Below are positions 35,365 through 42,459 of a DNA stretch of 42,459 nucleotides, piece by piece; position 1 is the stretch's first letter, and each line of letters opens with the position of its first letter. Origin of the DNA: Muribaculaceae bacterium (lineage in GTDB: Bacteria; Bacteroidota; Bacteroidia; Bacteroidales; Muribaculaceae); assembly GCA_029058745.1 (NCBI GenBank), contig JAIDXM010000108.1:1-42459 (forward strand), in the 5' to 3' direction. The position numbers and the translations under genes were made by a program. Under the pieces are notes generated by a model. The model had not been told where the DNA came from. It did not search any database and saw only the letters and a list, made by a program, of their open reading frames with translations.

Positions 35365-36105
35365 TTACAAAACAAATTCCACCTCCTTGAAGGCATATTC
35401 GCGCAGTTCCCCATCTTCCGTCTGAAGTGTGAGCATCCCGTCGGGAGCCACATTCATGATTCTTGCGGAAATACCTTCCCCCCTCTTTCTGTCGAAAAAC
35501 GGGTATAAGCCGTCGCCGCCACGCCAAAGCATGCCGACAAACTCCTCATGAAGACCTCTCCTTCCGTCATCATCAGCCGCACAAGCCAGGCTCATCCTCT
35601 TCCCCACACAATCCGCAAGAAGGGCGGCAACCTCGGGGATACTGTACTCTCTCCCGGTGATTCCGGCAAGAGACACAGGATTCGGCGCGTCGCTAAGAAA
35701 CAGTGTCTGGTTGATATTGATTCCGACCCCGGCCACAGTGCGTCTGATTCCCATGCCCATTATCGAATGTTCTATGAGGATGCCGCAAATCTTGCGGTCG
35801 CCCACATAGACATCATTGGGCCATTTCACCAGCGCCTCCACATTGAACTTCCGGAGTAAATCCACCACCGCGAGAGCCACCGCCTCGGAAATCACGAATT
35901 GCGAGGCCACTGCCACATTTTCTGGCCTCAACATGAAAGATGCCGTGAGGTTCTTGTCCGGTTCCGCCTCCCATGAATTTCCACGTTGTCCCCGCCCTGC
36001 GGTCTGTCTCAACGCATAGACCATACATGGGGCATCGGCATCCTTCAGGTTTTCTGTAACCCAAGAATTGGTGGAGCCAGTCTCCTTTATCTCTATAATC
36101 CTCAT
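35365..36105 (-). CDS. birA: Biotin--[acetyl-CoA-carboxylase] ligase
   Basis: Attaches biotin to the Lys of biotin carboxyl-carrier proteins via biotinyl-5'-AMP. The catalytic domain has GSTNSWV, the biotin-binding loop AGRGQRGNSWEAEPDKNL, KWPNDVYVGDRKICGILIE and VGVGININQ. The 246 residues include the small C-terminal SH3-like domain, but there is no N-terminal HTH, so it is the non-repressor type. I start at the ATG at 36105; the longer frame uses GTG and runs into tsaE. It follows tsaE by 10 bases. Confidence 0.95.
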   Translation of the reverse strand: MRIIEIKETGSTNSWVTENLKDADAPCMVYALRQTAGRGQRGNSWEAEPDKNLTASFMLRPENVAVASQFVISEAVALAVVDLLRKFNVEALVKWPNDVYVGDRKICGILIEHSIMGMGIRRTVAGVGININQTLFLSDAPNPVSLAGITGREYSIPEVAALLADCVGKRMSLACAADDDGRRGLHEEFVGMLWRGGDGLYPFFDRKRGEGISARIMNVAPDGMLTLQTEDGELREYAFKEVEFVL

Positions 36106-36115
36106 CCTCGGATAA

Positions 36116-36526
36116 TTAAAACGCGAGCACACGACTTCCGTCGGGCATTACACGGATATCAACCTCCACGGCTTCCTCCGGGAGTAGCGTCCCGATACGG
36201 TCCGGCCATTCTATGAGGCAGAGATATCCGGAATAGAAATAATCCTCAGCCCCCATGTCGAGGGCCTCCTCCGGAGAGTCGAGTCTGTAGAAATCAAAAT
36301 GATATATCGGACTGCCGTCGGCAGCGCGGTATTCATTGACAATGCTGAACGTGGGGCTGCCCGAATCGTCGTCGGCCCCCAACTGGCGACACACCTCAGC
36401 TATGAAAGTGGTCTTACCGGCCCCCATCTCGCCATTGAACGCGAAAACACGGCGGCTTCCCATTGCCTCTATGAAAGCCTTGGCCGCAGGGGCAATATCT
36501 TCCAAACCTTTAATTTTGATTTCCAT
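36116..36526 (-). CDS. tsaE: tRNA threonylcarbamoyladenosine biosynthesis ATPase TsaE
   Basis: Cytosolic P-loop ATPase that works with TsaB and TsaD to place threonylcarbamoyl on A37 of tRNAs decoding ANN codons. Walker A is GEMGAGKTTF, the switch region is SPTFSIVNEY, HFDFYRL carries the metal Asp, and LIEWPDRIG is the usual Trp/Pro/Asp block. 136 residues is a standard length. First gene of the tsaE-birA-flippase unit; its promoter box ends nine bases before the ATG. Confidence 0.96.
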   Translation of the reverse strand: MEIKIKGLEDIAPAAKAFIEAMGSRRVFAFNGEMGAGKTTFIAEVCRQLGADDDSGSPTFSIVNEYRAADGSPIYHFDFYRLDSPEEALDMGAEDYFYSGYLCLIEWPDRIGTLLPEEAVEVDIRVMPDGSRVLAF

Positions 36527-36534
36527 AAGTGGTG

Positions 36535-36542
36535 CAAAATTA
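36535..36542 (-). promoter_or_regulatory. Promoter -7 box of the tsaE operon
   Basis: CAAAATTA on the plus strand is TAATTTTG on the minus strand, nine bases upstream of the tsaE ATG, so the leader is minimal. It lies 12 bases from the oppositely directed box at 36555-36562. Confidence 0.7.
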
Positions 36543-36554
36543 ATAAAAAATGAT

Positions 36555-36562
36555 TAAATTTG
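36555..36562 (+). promoter_or_regulatory. Promoter -7 box of the carboxynorspermidine synthase-like gene
   Basis: TAAATTTG matches the consensus and points right. It is followed by a ~105-base leader. Its -33 region overlaps the minus-strand tsaE promoter. Confidence 0.65.
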
Positions 36563-36671
36563 CAGTGTGGCGCTTTGCGAATTTAGCATCGGGCCGTTAT
36601 TTCATTAGGCAAGAGGGTGTCAGGACATCCTCCCCCTCAGTACTGACAACTCAAAACAGACATACGAAAGA

Positions 36672-37868
36672 ATGGGAAAAGTAGTGATTATCGGCGCCGG
36701 CGGCGTCGGAACAGTGGTGGCGGCCAAATGCGCCCAGAATCCTGACGTGTTCACTGAAATTGTGATCGCTTCACGCACCAAAGAGAAATGCGACCGTCTC
36801 GCGGAGAGAATCGGCGCGCCAAACATCACCACCGATCAGGTGGACGCCAATTCCGTGGAGCAGCTTTGCGAGCTTTTCAACCGCCACAAGCCTGAAATCT
36901 GCATCAATGTGGCCCTCCCCTATCAGGACCTCACGATAATGGAAGCCTGCCTACAGTGTGGAGTCAACTATCTCGACACGGCCAACTATGAGCCTGAGGA
37001 CGAGGCCCATTTCGAATACAGTTGGCAGTGGGCATACCGCGAACGGTTTGAGAAAGCCGGACTGACCGCTATCCTCGGATGCGGATTCGACCCTGGTGTG
37101 TCGGCTGTCTTCGTGGCTTACGCCGCCAAGCATCATTTCTCGGAGATGCGCTATCTCGACATCGTGGATTGCAACGCCGGAAACCATGGAAAGGCTTTCG
37201 CCACAAACTTCAATCCTGAAATCAACATCCGCGAGATTACGCAGAAAGGGAAATACTGGGAAGACGGGAAATGGGTGGAAACCGAAAATCTTGAGGTGCA
37301 CCGTCCGCTCAACTATCCCAACATAGGCGAGCGTGAGTCTTATCTCCTCTACCATGAGGAGCTCGAGAGCCTTGTAATCAACTTCCCGACCATCCGCCGC
37401 GCCCGCTTCTGGATGACATTCGGACAGGAGTATCTCACTCATCTCCGCGTAATCCAGGACATAGGCATGGCACGCATCGACCCTGTGATGTATGAGGGGC
37501 GTGAGATTGTGCCGATACAGTTCCTGAAGGCTGTGCTCCCCGACCCGGGCTCGCTCGGAGAAAACTATACCGGCGAAACATCTATCGGATGCCGCATCTC
37601 CGGCCTTGACAAGCAAGGGAAGGAATCCACATACTACATCTACAACAACTGCTCTCATGAAGAGGCATACAAGGAGACCGGCGCCCAGGCGGTAAGCTAC
37701 ACGACAGGCGTGCCCGCCATGGTCGGGGCATACATGTTCCTCACCGGAAAATGGGTGAAACCAGGTGTCCACAACGTGGAGGAGTTTGATCCGGACCCGT
37801 TCCTCGAGAAACTCGCACTCTCCGGCCTACCCTGGCACGTCATCGTTGACGGCGACCTGGAACTATGA
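36672..37868 (+). CDS. Carboxynorspermidine synthase-like saccharopine dehydrogenase family protein
   Basis: Probable cytosolic NADPH-dependent reductase of the alternative polyamine pathway, joining aspartate semialdehyde to putrescine or diaminopropane to give carboxyspermidine or carboxynorspermidine. The Rossmann motif VVIIGAGGVGTVVAAKCAQN opens the protein. NVALPYQDLTIMEACLQCGVNYLDTANYEP and ILGCGFDPGVSAVFV are strongly like the Lys9/carboxynorspermidine branch, and 398 residues fits. Spermidine made this way is known for gut Bacteroides. The partner decarboxylase is not in the window. Possible alternatives in the family are saccharopine-type enzymes. Its own promoter box is at 36555. 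Confidence 0.88.
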   Translation: MGKVVIIGAGGVGTVVAAKCAQNPDVFTEIVIASRTKEKCDRLAERIGAPNITTDQVDANSVEQLCELFNRHKPEICINVALPYQDLTIMEACLQCGVNYLDTANYEPEDEAHFEYSWQWAYRERFEKAGLTAILGCGFDPGVSAVFVAYAAKHHFSEMRYLDIVDCNAGNHGKAFATNFNPEINIREITQKGKYWEDGKWVETENLEVHRPLNYPNIGERESYLLYHEELESLVINFPTIRRARFWMTFGQEYLTHLRVIQDIGMARIDPVMYEGREIVPIQFLKAVLPDPGSLGENYTGETSIGCRISGLDKQGKESTYYIYNNCSHEEAYKETGAQAVSYTTGVPAMVGAYMFLTGKWVKPGVHNVEEFDPDPFLEKLALSGLPWHVIVDGDLEL

Positions 37869-37971
37869 CGCCAACCCATCAGCCATACCAGAGGGCCACA
37901 CCGCAGGCAACACGGGCGTGGCCCTCTCTCTATCATACCTTTATTTCTATTTTTTGCTTAACACCCTACCT

Positions 37972-40398
37972 ATGAAAAGACTTTTTCCCGCAACCATGGC
38001 CGGCACGCTGGCTGTGATGGCATGCGGAGCGGCAATAGCCGGACAAAGCGGAATCAAGGAGACAGACGGCTCCTATGATGTGGAAACCGCCAAAGGCGTC
38101 GTGTCAATCCTTCCTCTAAACAACGACATATTCCGCGTCACGACACGTCCCTCGGAGTCAAAACTGAATTACCAGCCATCGCAATCGGCCGTGATGAAAC
38201 GGGCGAATCCTGATGTCAAGGCCATCTCATCGCCGGAGGCTTTCTTCATAAGCTCACCCACCACCACCGTGAGGATTGACCGCGAAAGCGGAAAAGTGAC
38301 ATTCCACAACGCCGCAGGCGACATCATCCTTTCAGAGATTGCCGGCGTTGACAATTCCGGAAACGTGAAAACCGTCACATTTGAAGGAGATGCGGATGAA
38401 ACAATCTACGGGGCCGGCGAACGTGGACATTCCCTGAATCTGAACGGCGACACACTCGTGATGTTCAACCGTCAGAACTATGGCTACACAGCCGGCGACC
38501 CGCGAATATCACAGATGGGAATCACTGCCCCTTATTTCGCGTCAGACCTCGGATACGGAGTGCTTTTCGACGACTACAACGAGGCAACACTCTCGCTTGG
38601 CGACACAATCGAATATTCCTCCGCCACCCCTTACCCCCTGTCTTATTATTTCATCAACGGCAACGGAAATCTCGCCGGAACCACCGAAGGCTACACGCTT
38701 CTTACAGGACGTCAGGACCTGCCTCCCTTCTGGAGCCTCGGATATATAACCTCGAAATACGGCTACCATAACCAACAGGAGGCCACCGGGGCCATCGATT
38801 CGCTAAAGACCCGTGGCTATCCCGTTGACGGGATGGTGCTCGACCTTTATTGGTATGGCGTGGAAACCGACATGGGACGGCTCGAATGGGATTCCAGGCA
38901 ATGGCCCGACCATCGCAAGATGCTTGCCGAACTAAAAGAGAAAGGGGTGAACACTGTCCTTATCTCCCAGCCGTATATCAACAAAAAGGGGGCGATTGAC
39001 AATTACAACTACCTTTCCGGGAAAGGGATGCTCGTGAAGGATTCCATGGGCAACACCCACAACGTGACCACCTGGGTGGGGGACGCGGGGATGCTCGACG
39101 TCAGCAATCCGGACACCCGCGAATGGCTTTGGAACCGTCTGAAAGGACTCACCGAAGAGGGTGTGGCCGGATGGTGGGGCGACCTCGGGGAACCTGAAGT
39201 GCATCCGCGCTCCATAGTGCATGCCAACGGAGAGACCGCCTCTCAGTTCCATAACGCCTACGGCAACGAATGGTCGCGCCTGATCTATGAAGGGCTCCGC
39301 AAGGATTTCCCCGACATGCGTCCACTCCTGATGATGCGGGGTGGCACCGCCGGTCTGCAGCGCTACAGTGTCTTCCCTTGGACCACCGACGTATCACGCT
39401 CCTGGGGTGGGTTCCAACCTCAGATAAACCTTATGCTGAGCGCCGGAATCTCAGGACTGGCATATATGGGAAGCGACCTCGGAGGGTTTGCCGTTGACCC
39501 CGCGAATCCTCGCGACGAGGAACTTTATGTCCGCTGGGTGCAGTCGGGAGCGTTCACTCCTATGATGCGTACCCACGCGCAGCAGCAGCCGGAGCCATAC
39601 CATTATCCGGAACAGGAGGAAATCCTCAAAAAATTCATCAGGATGCGTTATGAATGGCTTCCATACAACTATACCCTCGCCTATGAAAACGCTTCTAAGG
39701 GATGGCCTCTCGCCCGCCCCTTGAACTTCGATGGCCGGAACCCTGATCCCAAATATGGCGAGATATCCGATGAATACCTTTGGGGCGATGAGGTGCTGAT
39801 CGCGCCTGTAATGGAGCAAGGGGCCCGCCGCCGTAAGGTGCTGTTCCCGAAAGGGGAATGGATCAACTGGAACAATCCTTCGCTACGCTACAGGGGGGAC
39901 TCGGAAGCTACCGTCCAGGCCCCGCTCGACGAACTCCCGATGTTTGTAAAAGCCGGGTCGTTCATCCCTCTCTACACACAACCTATAGAAAATGTCACCC
40001 AATACAACCCGCAGTTCCTGACGGTGAAATATTTCCCGGCAAACAAGGAGACGGAATACACCCTGTTTGAGGACGACCGTAAATCGCCGACTTCCCTGAG
40101 CGACGGAAAATACCAGCTTATCTATTTCACCGGCGAGAGACGCACACGCGAGACTGAAATATCTTTGCGCACCAACGGCGGCTCCTACGACGGTATGCCG
40201 CAGGGAAAAATGCTAACATTTGAGGTTGTCGATGTGTCAAAACCCAAGAGTGTCGCCCTATCATCTGGGGCTGATATGCCCGAGATGGCCTCCCCGAAGC
40301 TGATACGCCAATACGGATGGTGCTACGACCCGACGTCTCGTACCCTCTACGTCCGTTTCCCTTGGGACTACAAGCCACTCTCAGTCACAATCCGCTGA
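37972..40398 (+). CDS. GH31 alpha-glucosidase/xylosidase-type, exported
   Basis: An 808-residue glycoside hydrolase. The signal peptide MKRLFPATMAGTLAVMACGA is followed by the N-terminal beta-sandwich (ETIYGAGERGHSLNL), then the (beta/alpha)8 barrel with VDGMVLDLYWYG and EGVAGWWGDLGEPEVHP; the Asp in WGDLGEP (near residue 403) is the expected nucleophile. The acid/base Asp lies in LAYMGSDLGGFA near residue 500. C-terminal beta domains include VLIAPVMEQGARRRKVLFP. Members act on alpha-glucosides or alpha-xylosides; which one is not clear. I start at the ATG at 37972; the longer frame overlaps the upstream gene. A near-consensus TATTTTTTG lies at 37948. Ends at a 27-bp hairpin. Confidence 0.92.
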   Translation: MKRLFPATMAGTLAVMACGAAIAGQSGIKETDGSYDVETAKGVVSILPLNNDIFRVTTRPSESKLNYQPSQSAVMKRANPDVKAISSPEAFFISSPTTTVRIDRESGKVTFHNAAGDIILSEIAGVDNSGNVKTVTFEGDADETIYGAGERGHSLNLNGDTLVMFNRQNYGYTAGDPRISQMGITAPYFASDLGYGVLFDDYNEATLSLGDTIEYSSATPYPLSYYFINGNGNLAGTTEGYTLLTGRQDLPPFWSLGYITSKYGYHNQQEATGAIDSLKTRGYPVDGMVLDLYWYGVETDMGRLEWDSRQWPDHRKMLAELKEKGVNTVLISQPYINKKGAIDNYNYLSGKGMLVKDSMGNTHNVTTWVGDAGMLDVSNPDTREWLWNRLKGLTEEGVAGWWGDLGEPEVHPRSIVHANGETASQFHNAYGNEWSRLIYEGLRKDFPDMRPLLMMRGGTAGLQRYSVFPWTTDVSRSWGGFQPQINLMLSAGISGLAYMGSDLGGFAVDPANPRDEELYVRWVQSGAFTPMMRTHAQQQPEPYHYPEQEEILKKFIRMRYEWLPYNYTLAYENASKGWPLARPLNFDGRNPDPKYGEISDEYLWGDEVLIAPVMEQGARRRKVLFPKGEWINWNNPSLRYRGDSEATVQAPLDELPMFVKAGSFIPLYTQPIENVTQYNPQFLTVKYFPANKETEYTLFEDDRKSPTSLSDGKYQLIYFTGERRTRETEISLRTNGGSYDGMPQGKMLTFEVVDVSKPKSVALSSGADMPEMASPKLIRQYGWCYDPTSRTLYVRFPWDYKPLSVTIR

Positions 40399-40407
40399 CC
40401 GCCTGGC

Positions 40408-40464
40408 TGACATAATACACTGAGCGTCACATCCTGAGGATGTGACGCTCAGTGTATTATGTCA
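40408..40464. terminator. Bidirectional terminator between GH31 and marC
   Basis: A perfect 27-bp stem (40408-40434 with 40438-40464) closed by a TGA loop. It starts ten bases after the GH31 stop codon and lies 40 bases from the marC stop. Its ends are A/T-rich (ATAATAC / GTATTAT). Confidence 0.88.
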
Positions 40465-40503
40465 TACTCTCTGGTTGAGAGGGGAGTATGCCTGAACAAG
40501 TAC

Positions 40504-41157
40504 TCAGACGGCGATGCCGTTGCCGAGTTTGATGATATCCACAAGAATCGGTTTCACGCCTCCCACAAAGCATTCCACGGCTATCACCATTAGGATAAGC
40601 CCCATAAGGCGCATCATGACATTGTTGCCCGTCTCGCCGATAATAGGCACAAGACGGGTTGAGGCACGGAGAATCAGATATGTCAGGAGATAGATTATCG
40701 CGATGCTCACTATGAGCGTCACTTTCATAGCCATGGTGTTGGCGTTCTCCATAAGCATGATGCCGTTGGCTATGGCCCCGGGACCGCATAACATCGGTAT
40801 TGAAAGGGGCGTGATTGAGATGTCGTTGGCATATACCTTCACCTCCTCCTCACTGAGCTTGGTGTTGGAATATTTGGCCTGGAGCATGTCGAACCCGATC
40901 TTCATGATGATGAATCCGGCGGCTATCCGGAAACCGTTGGTGGAGATTCCGAACAGCGAGAACAGTACCTGACCGCTGATGGTGAAGGCGATGAGGATGA
41001 TAAACGAGATTATCGTGGCCCGTTTCACAATCTGTGCCCTCTCGGAGTTGTCGAGACCCTTTGTCATCGACAGGAACACGGGCATCGTGCCCAGGGGATT
41101 GGTTAGAGTGAAAAACGAGGTTAGACAAAGAAACGCGAATGGGAGAAGGTTTTCCAT
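40504..41157 (-). CDS. MarC family integral membrane protein
   Basis: A 217-residue inner-membrane protein with about six TM helices. Family landmarks are LTSFFTLTNPLGTMPVFLSM near the N-terminus, RIAAGFIIMKIGFDML, ITPLSIPMLCGPGAI and NVMMRLMGLILMVIAVECFV. MarC proteins have no firmly established function; the early link to multiple antibiotic resistance has not held up. I use the ATG at 41157; the longer frame would begin inside the promoter box. Confidence 0.92.
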   Translation of the reverse strand: MENLLPFAFLCLTSFFTLTNPLGTMPVFLSMTKGLDNSERAQIVKRATIISFIILIAFTISGQVLFSLFGISTNGFRIAAGFIIMKIGFDMLQAKYSNTKLSEEEVKVYANDISITPLSIPMLCGPGAIANGIMLMENANTMAMKVTLIVSIAIIYLLTYLILRASTRLVPIIGETGNNVMMRLMGLILMVIAVECFVGGVKPILVDIIKLGNGIAV

Positions 41158-41178
41158 AATGCAGGTGTAATTTTTTCG

Positions 41179-41186
41179 CAAAAATA
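41179..41186 (-). promoter_or_regulatory. Promoter -7 box of marC
   Basis: CAAAAATA on the plus strand is TATTTTTG on the minus strand, 21 bases before the marC ATG. Confidence 0.65.
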
Positions 41187-41254
41187 CACATTTTTCTCAT
41201 ACCATCCACTATCCTCAGGAATTATTCCTTACTTTTTGCACCACGCACCTTACC

Positions 41255-41350
41255 TCAGCGGATTTGGCCGTCGCCGCTGATGATGTATTTGTAGGCACAC
41301 CACTTGGGAGCCACACATTCACAAATGGATTGTCTTGCATAGGAATACAT
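41255..41350 (-). CDS. Possible 31-residue Cys-containing ORF
   Basis: An ATG-to-TGA frame starting eight bases beyond the stop of the upstream membrane protein gene. The product begins MYSYARQSICECVAPKWC and has three Cys (C10, C12, C18) and an aromatic/basic middle; it ends SGDGQIR. A second frame over the same DNA gives a 42-residue product (starting MQDNPFVNVWLPSGV), so coding cannot be decided. It may be a small protein, a gene remnant or chance. A 7-bp hairpin (41255-41261 with 41274-41280) lies over its end. Confidence 0.3.
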   Translation of the reverse strand: MYSYARQSICECVAPKWCAYKYIISGDGQIR

Positions 41351-41357
41351 AATCAAA

Positions 41358-41750
41358 TTATATCAGTCCATTATTGTCTGCCCACATCAAATATCCGGTA
41401 GCCCAGAGACATACAACAGCCATTGCCATAAACAGGAACGAGATAACCTTACACGTTTTACTATAATACTTCCGGTTCTTTAATATCCCAATATACCGTT
41501 TGTTTCCAACCAGGCGCCAATATAAAATAACCACAAACAATGGTATAATTAAATAGAACAATGTCCCAAATCCTGACAATGGGATCTGCATTACCCAAAT
41601 ACTCCATAATATGCCGCAAAAAAAAGCGTAACACAACAGAGCCAAAAAAAACATACAGAATGTAAAAAAAACAGGATCATTTTTATGTCCCCATATACTA
41701 TGTCTATGGAAATAGACATAATTGCAGAATAAAATCTTAAACAGTTTCAT
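41358..41750 (-). CDS. Small membrane protein, tandem paralogue B
   Basis: A 130-residue protein with about three TM segments (roughly residues 27-50, 60-76 and 100-122). N-terminus MKLFKILFCNYVYFHRHSIW. The block YWRLVGNKRYIGILKNRKYY before the last TM segment is basic and identical in the second copy at 41929-42321. Residues 77-130 differ from that copy at only three positions, while residues 29-76 differ heavily. I recognise no family. Small paired membrane proteins of this kind can be immunity proteins, but no toxin is seen here. Base composition is AT-rich compared with most of the window. Confidence 0.7.
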   Translation of the reverse strand: MKLFKILFCNYVYFHRHSIWGHKNDPVFFTFCMFFLALLCYAFFCGILWSIWVMQIPLSGFGTLFYLIIPLFVVILYWRLVGNKRYIGILKNRKYYSKTCKVISFLFMAMAVVCLWATGYLMWADNNGLI

Positions 41751-41928
41751 ATACTTTAATTCATTAAAATATGTTTTTCAATTTTTGCTAAAAACAGTAC
41801 CGAAGAGCCTTCCAAACCAACCCATTCATATCCGCAACATAGTAGGCCGTACTAATCAGATAACCCGGAAAACCAGCACACCCGACAATTGCCGTAAAAA
41901 TATATTATATCCTGCTGACAATCATCAG

Positions 41929-42321
41929 CTATATCAATCCGTTGTCATGCGCCCACATCAAATATCCGGTAGCCCAGAGACATACAAGAGCCATTGCCAT
42001 AAACAGGAACGAGATAACCTTACACGTTTTACTATAATACTTCCGGTTCTTTAATATTCCAATATACCGTTTGTTCCCAACCAGGCGCCAATATAAAAAT
42101 GCTACAAAAACTGGCAGAAATATATAAACTATCACTTCAAATGTTGACGTCGGGATATTTACAACAAATATATTCAACAATTCAACAACCATAAAAACAT
42201 ACAAAACTAACCCCACAAGAATATTTATGAATGTAACGAATACTGGCATATCTCTATGACCCCATATCGTATGTTTATGGAAATAGACATAATTGCAGAA
42301 TAATATCTTGAACAGTTCCAT
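41929..42321 (-). CDS. Small membrane protein, tandem paralogue A
   Basis: A 130-residue paralogue of the protein at 41358-41750, same length and topology. It starts MELFKILFCNYVYFHKHTIW and keeps the identical basic block and last TM segment. Its middle (VGLVLYVFMVVELLNIFVV) is unlike the other copy. The 178-base spacer between the two genes has no recognisable coding content. At DNA level about 150 bases at the 3' end and 25 bases near the 5' end (ggaaatagacataattgcag and adjoining) are nearly or fully identical between copies. Confidence 0.7.
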   Translation of the reverse strand: MELFKILFCNYVYFHKHTIWGHRDMPVFVTFINILVGLVLYVFMVVELLNIFVVNIPTSTFEVIVYIFLPVFVAFLYWRLVGNKRYIGILKNRKYYSKTCKVISFLFMAMALVCLWATGYLMWAHDNGLI

Positions 42322-42324
42322 ATC

Positions 42325-42459
42325 TTAACGTCTTTTCATTGTTTCTTTCTCTGGTATTGAATAATCGATGTAAAACCCGTCTGTAGCATAATCGGCTTAC
42401 TTAATACACTCACAATCACACTAATCCCGGGAATTACGATTGACATATGTATTATCAGT
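42325..42459 (-). pseudogene. Possible decayed gene end at window edge
   Basis: One minus-strand frame reads as a plausible protein tail (TDNTYVNRNSRD, stop, CDCECIK, stop, ADYATDGFYIDYSIPEKE, TMKRR, stop) with two in-frame stops, ending three bases before the ATG of paralogue A. It could be a degraded third member of the cluster or chance; the window ends before this can be judged. Confidence 0.25.

Noticed and set aside
36951..37772. 273-residue minus-strand frame
   Set aside because: Fully antisense to the clear carboxynorspermidine synthase-like gene; no motif or start context.
37765..37971. Longer N-terminus for the GH31 enzyme
   Set aside because: It overlaps the upstream gene and precedes a proper signal peptide that begins at 37972.
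1..42459. CRISPR arrays, rRNA genes, transposases
   Set aside because: No regularly spaced repeats, rRNA sequence or transposase motifs were seen anywhere in the window.

Overview
The window looks like a chromosomal segment of a Bacteroidales bacterium, most likely a gut member near the Muribaculaceae; the family is inferred from gene content, not from a marker tree. Three things point there. Many genes are preceded by the Bacteroidota promoter -7 box TAnnTTTG with no Shine-Dalgarno sequence. SecD and SecF are one fused protein. Several families are typical of Bacteroidota (DUF3244, NVEALA, BF3164-type propeller lipoprotein, BspA-type leucine-rich repeats, GH110, SbsA-like Ig lipoprotein, carboxynorspermidine route). 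Most genes are moderately GC-rich.

Left part (1-15.6 kb), mostly housekeeping: metG, an SprT-like metalloprotease overlapping the metG end, a WaaE-type glycosyltransferase, a glutaminyl cyclase-like M28 lipoprotein followed by tyrS, pckA convergent to tyrS across a large hairpin terminator, one isolated phage portal-like gene with no other phage genes, an Ig-like lipoprotein, and secDF with a strong terminator.

Centre (15.8-23.2 kb): the most unusual locus. It has a DUF3244 secreted protein, a small NVEALA-type secreted protein, a propeller lipoprotein, a CxxC thioredoxin-like lipoprotein, an accessory type I signal peptidase, a transglutaminase-like lipoprotein, and a TPR protein with one membrane span and a C-terminal HTH-like segment. 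Four of these reading frames overlap successively, which indicates one translational unit. I propose a small-secreted-protein processing or sensing system. Next to it (23.3-24.9 kb) is an AT-rich protein-kinase-like gene bracketed by 28-bp direct repeats at the 3' end of a secreted-protein gene, which looks like an inserted cassette.

Right part (24.9-42.4 kb): an acyl-CoA ligase with its XRE-cupin regulator; a BspA-like LRR protein with an alpha/beta hydrolase; a 54-bp perfect palindrome; tRNA-Arg(TCT); a GH110 alpha-galactosidase translationally coupled to a sialate O-acetylesterase (host-glycan degradation); a minus-strand operon tsaE-birA-flippase-like-small membrane protein; a carboxynorspermidine synthase-like gene; a GH31 glucosidase convergent with marC across a 27-bp hairpin; and a tandem pair of small membrane proteins with near-identical C-terminal halves and divergent middles.
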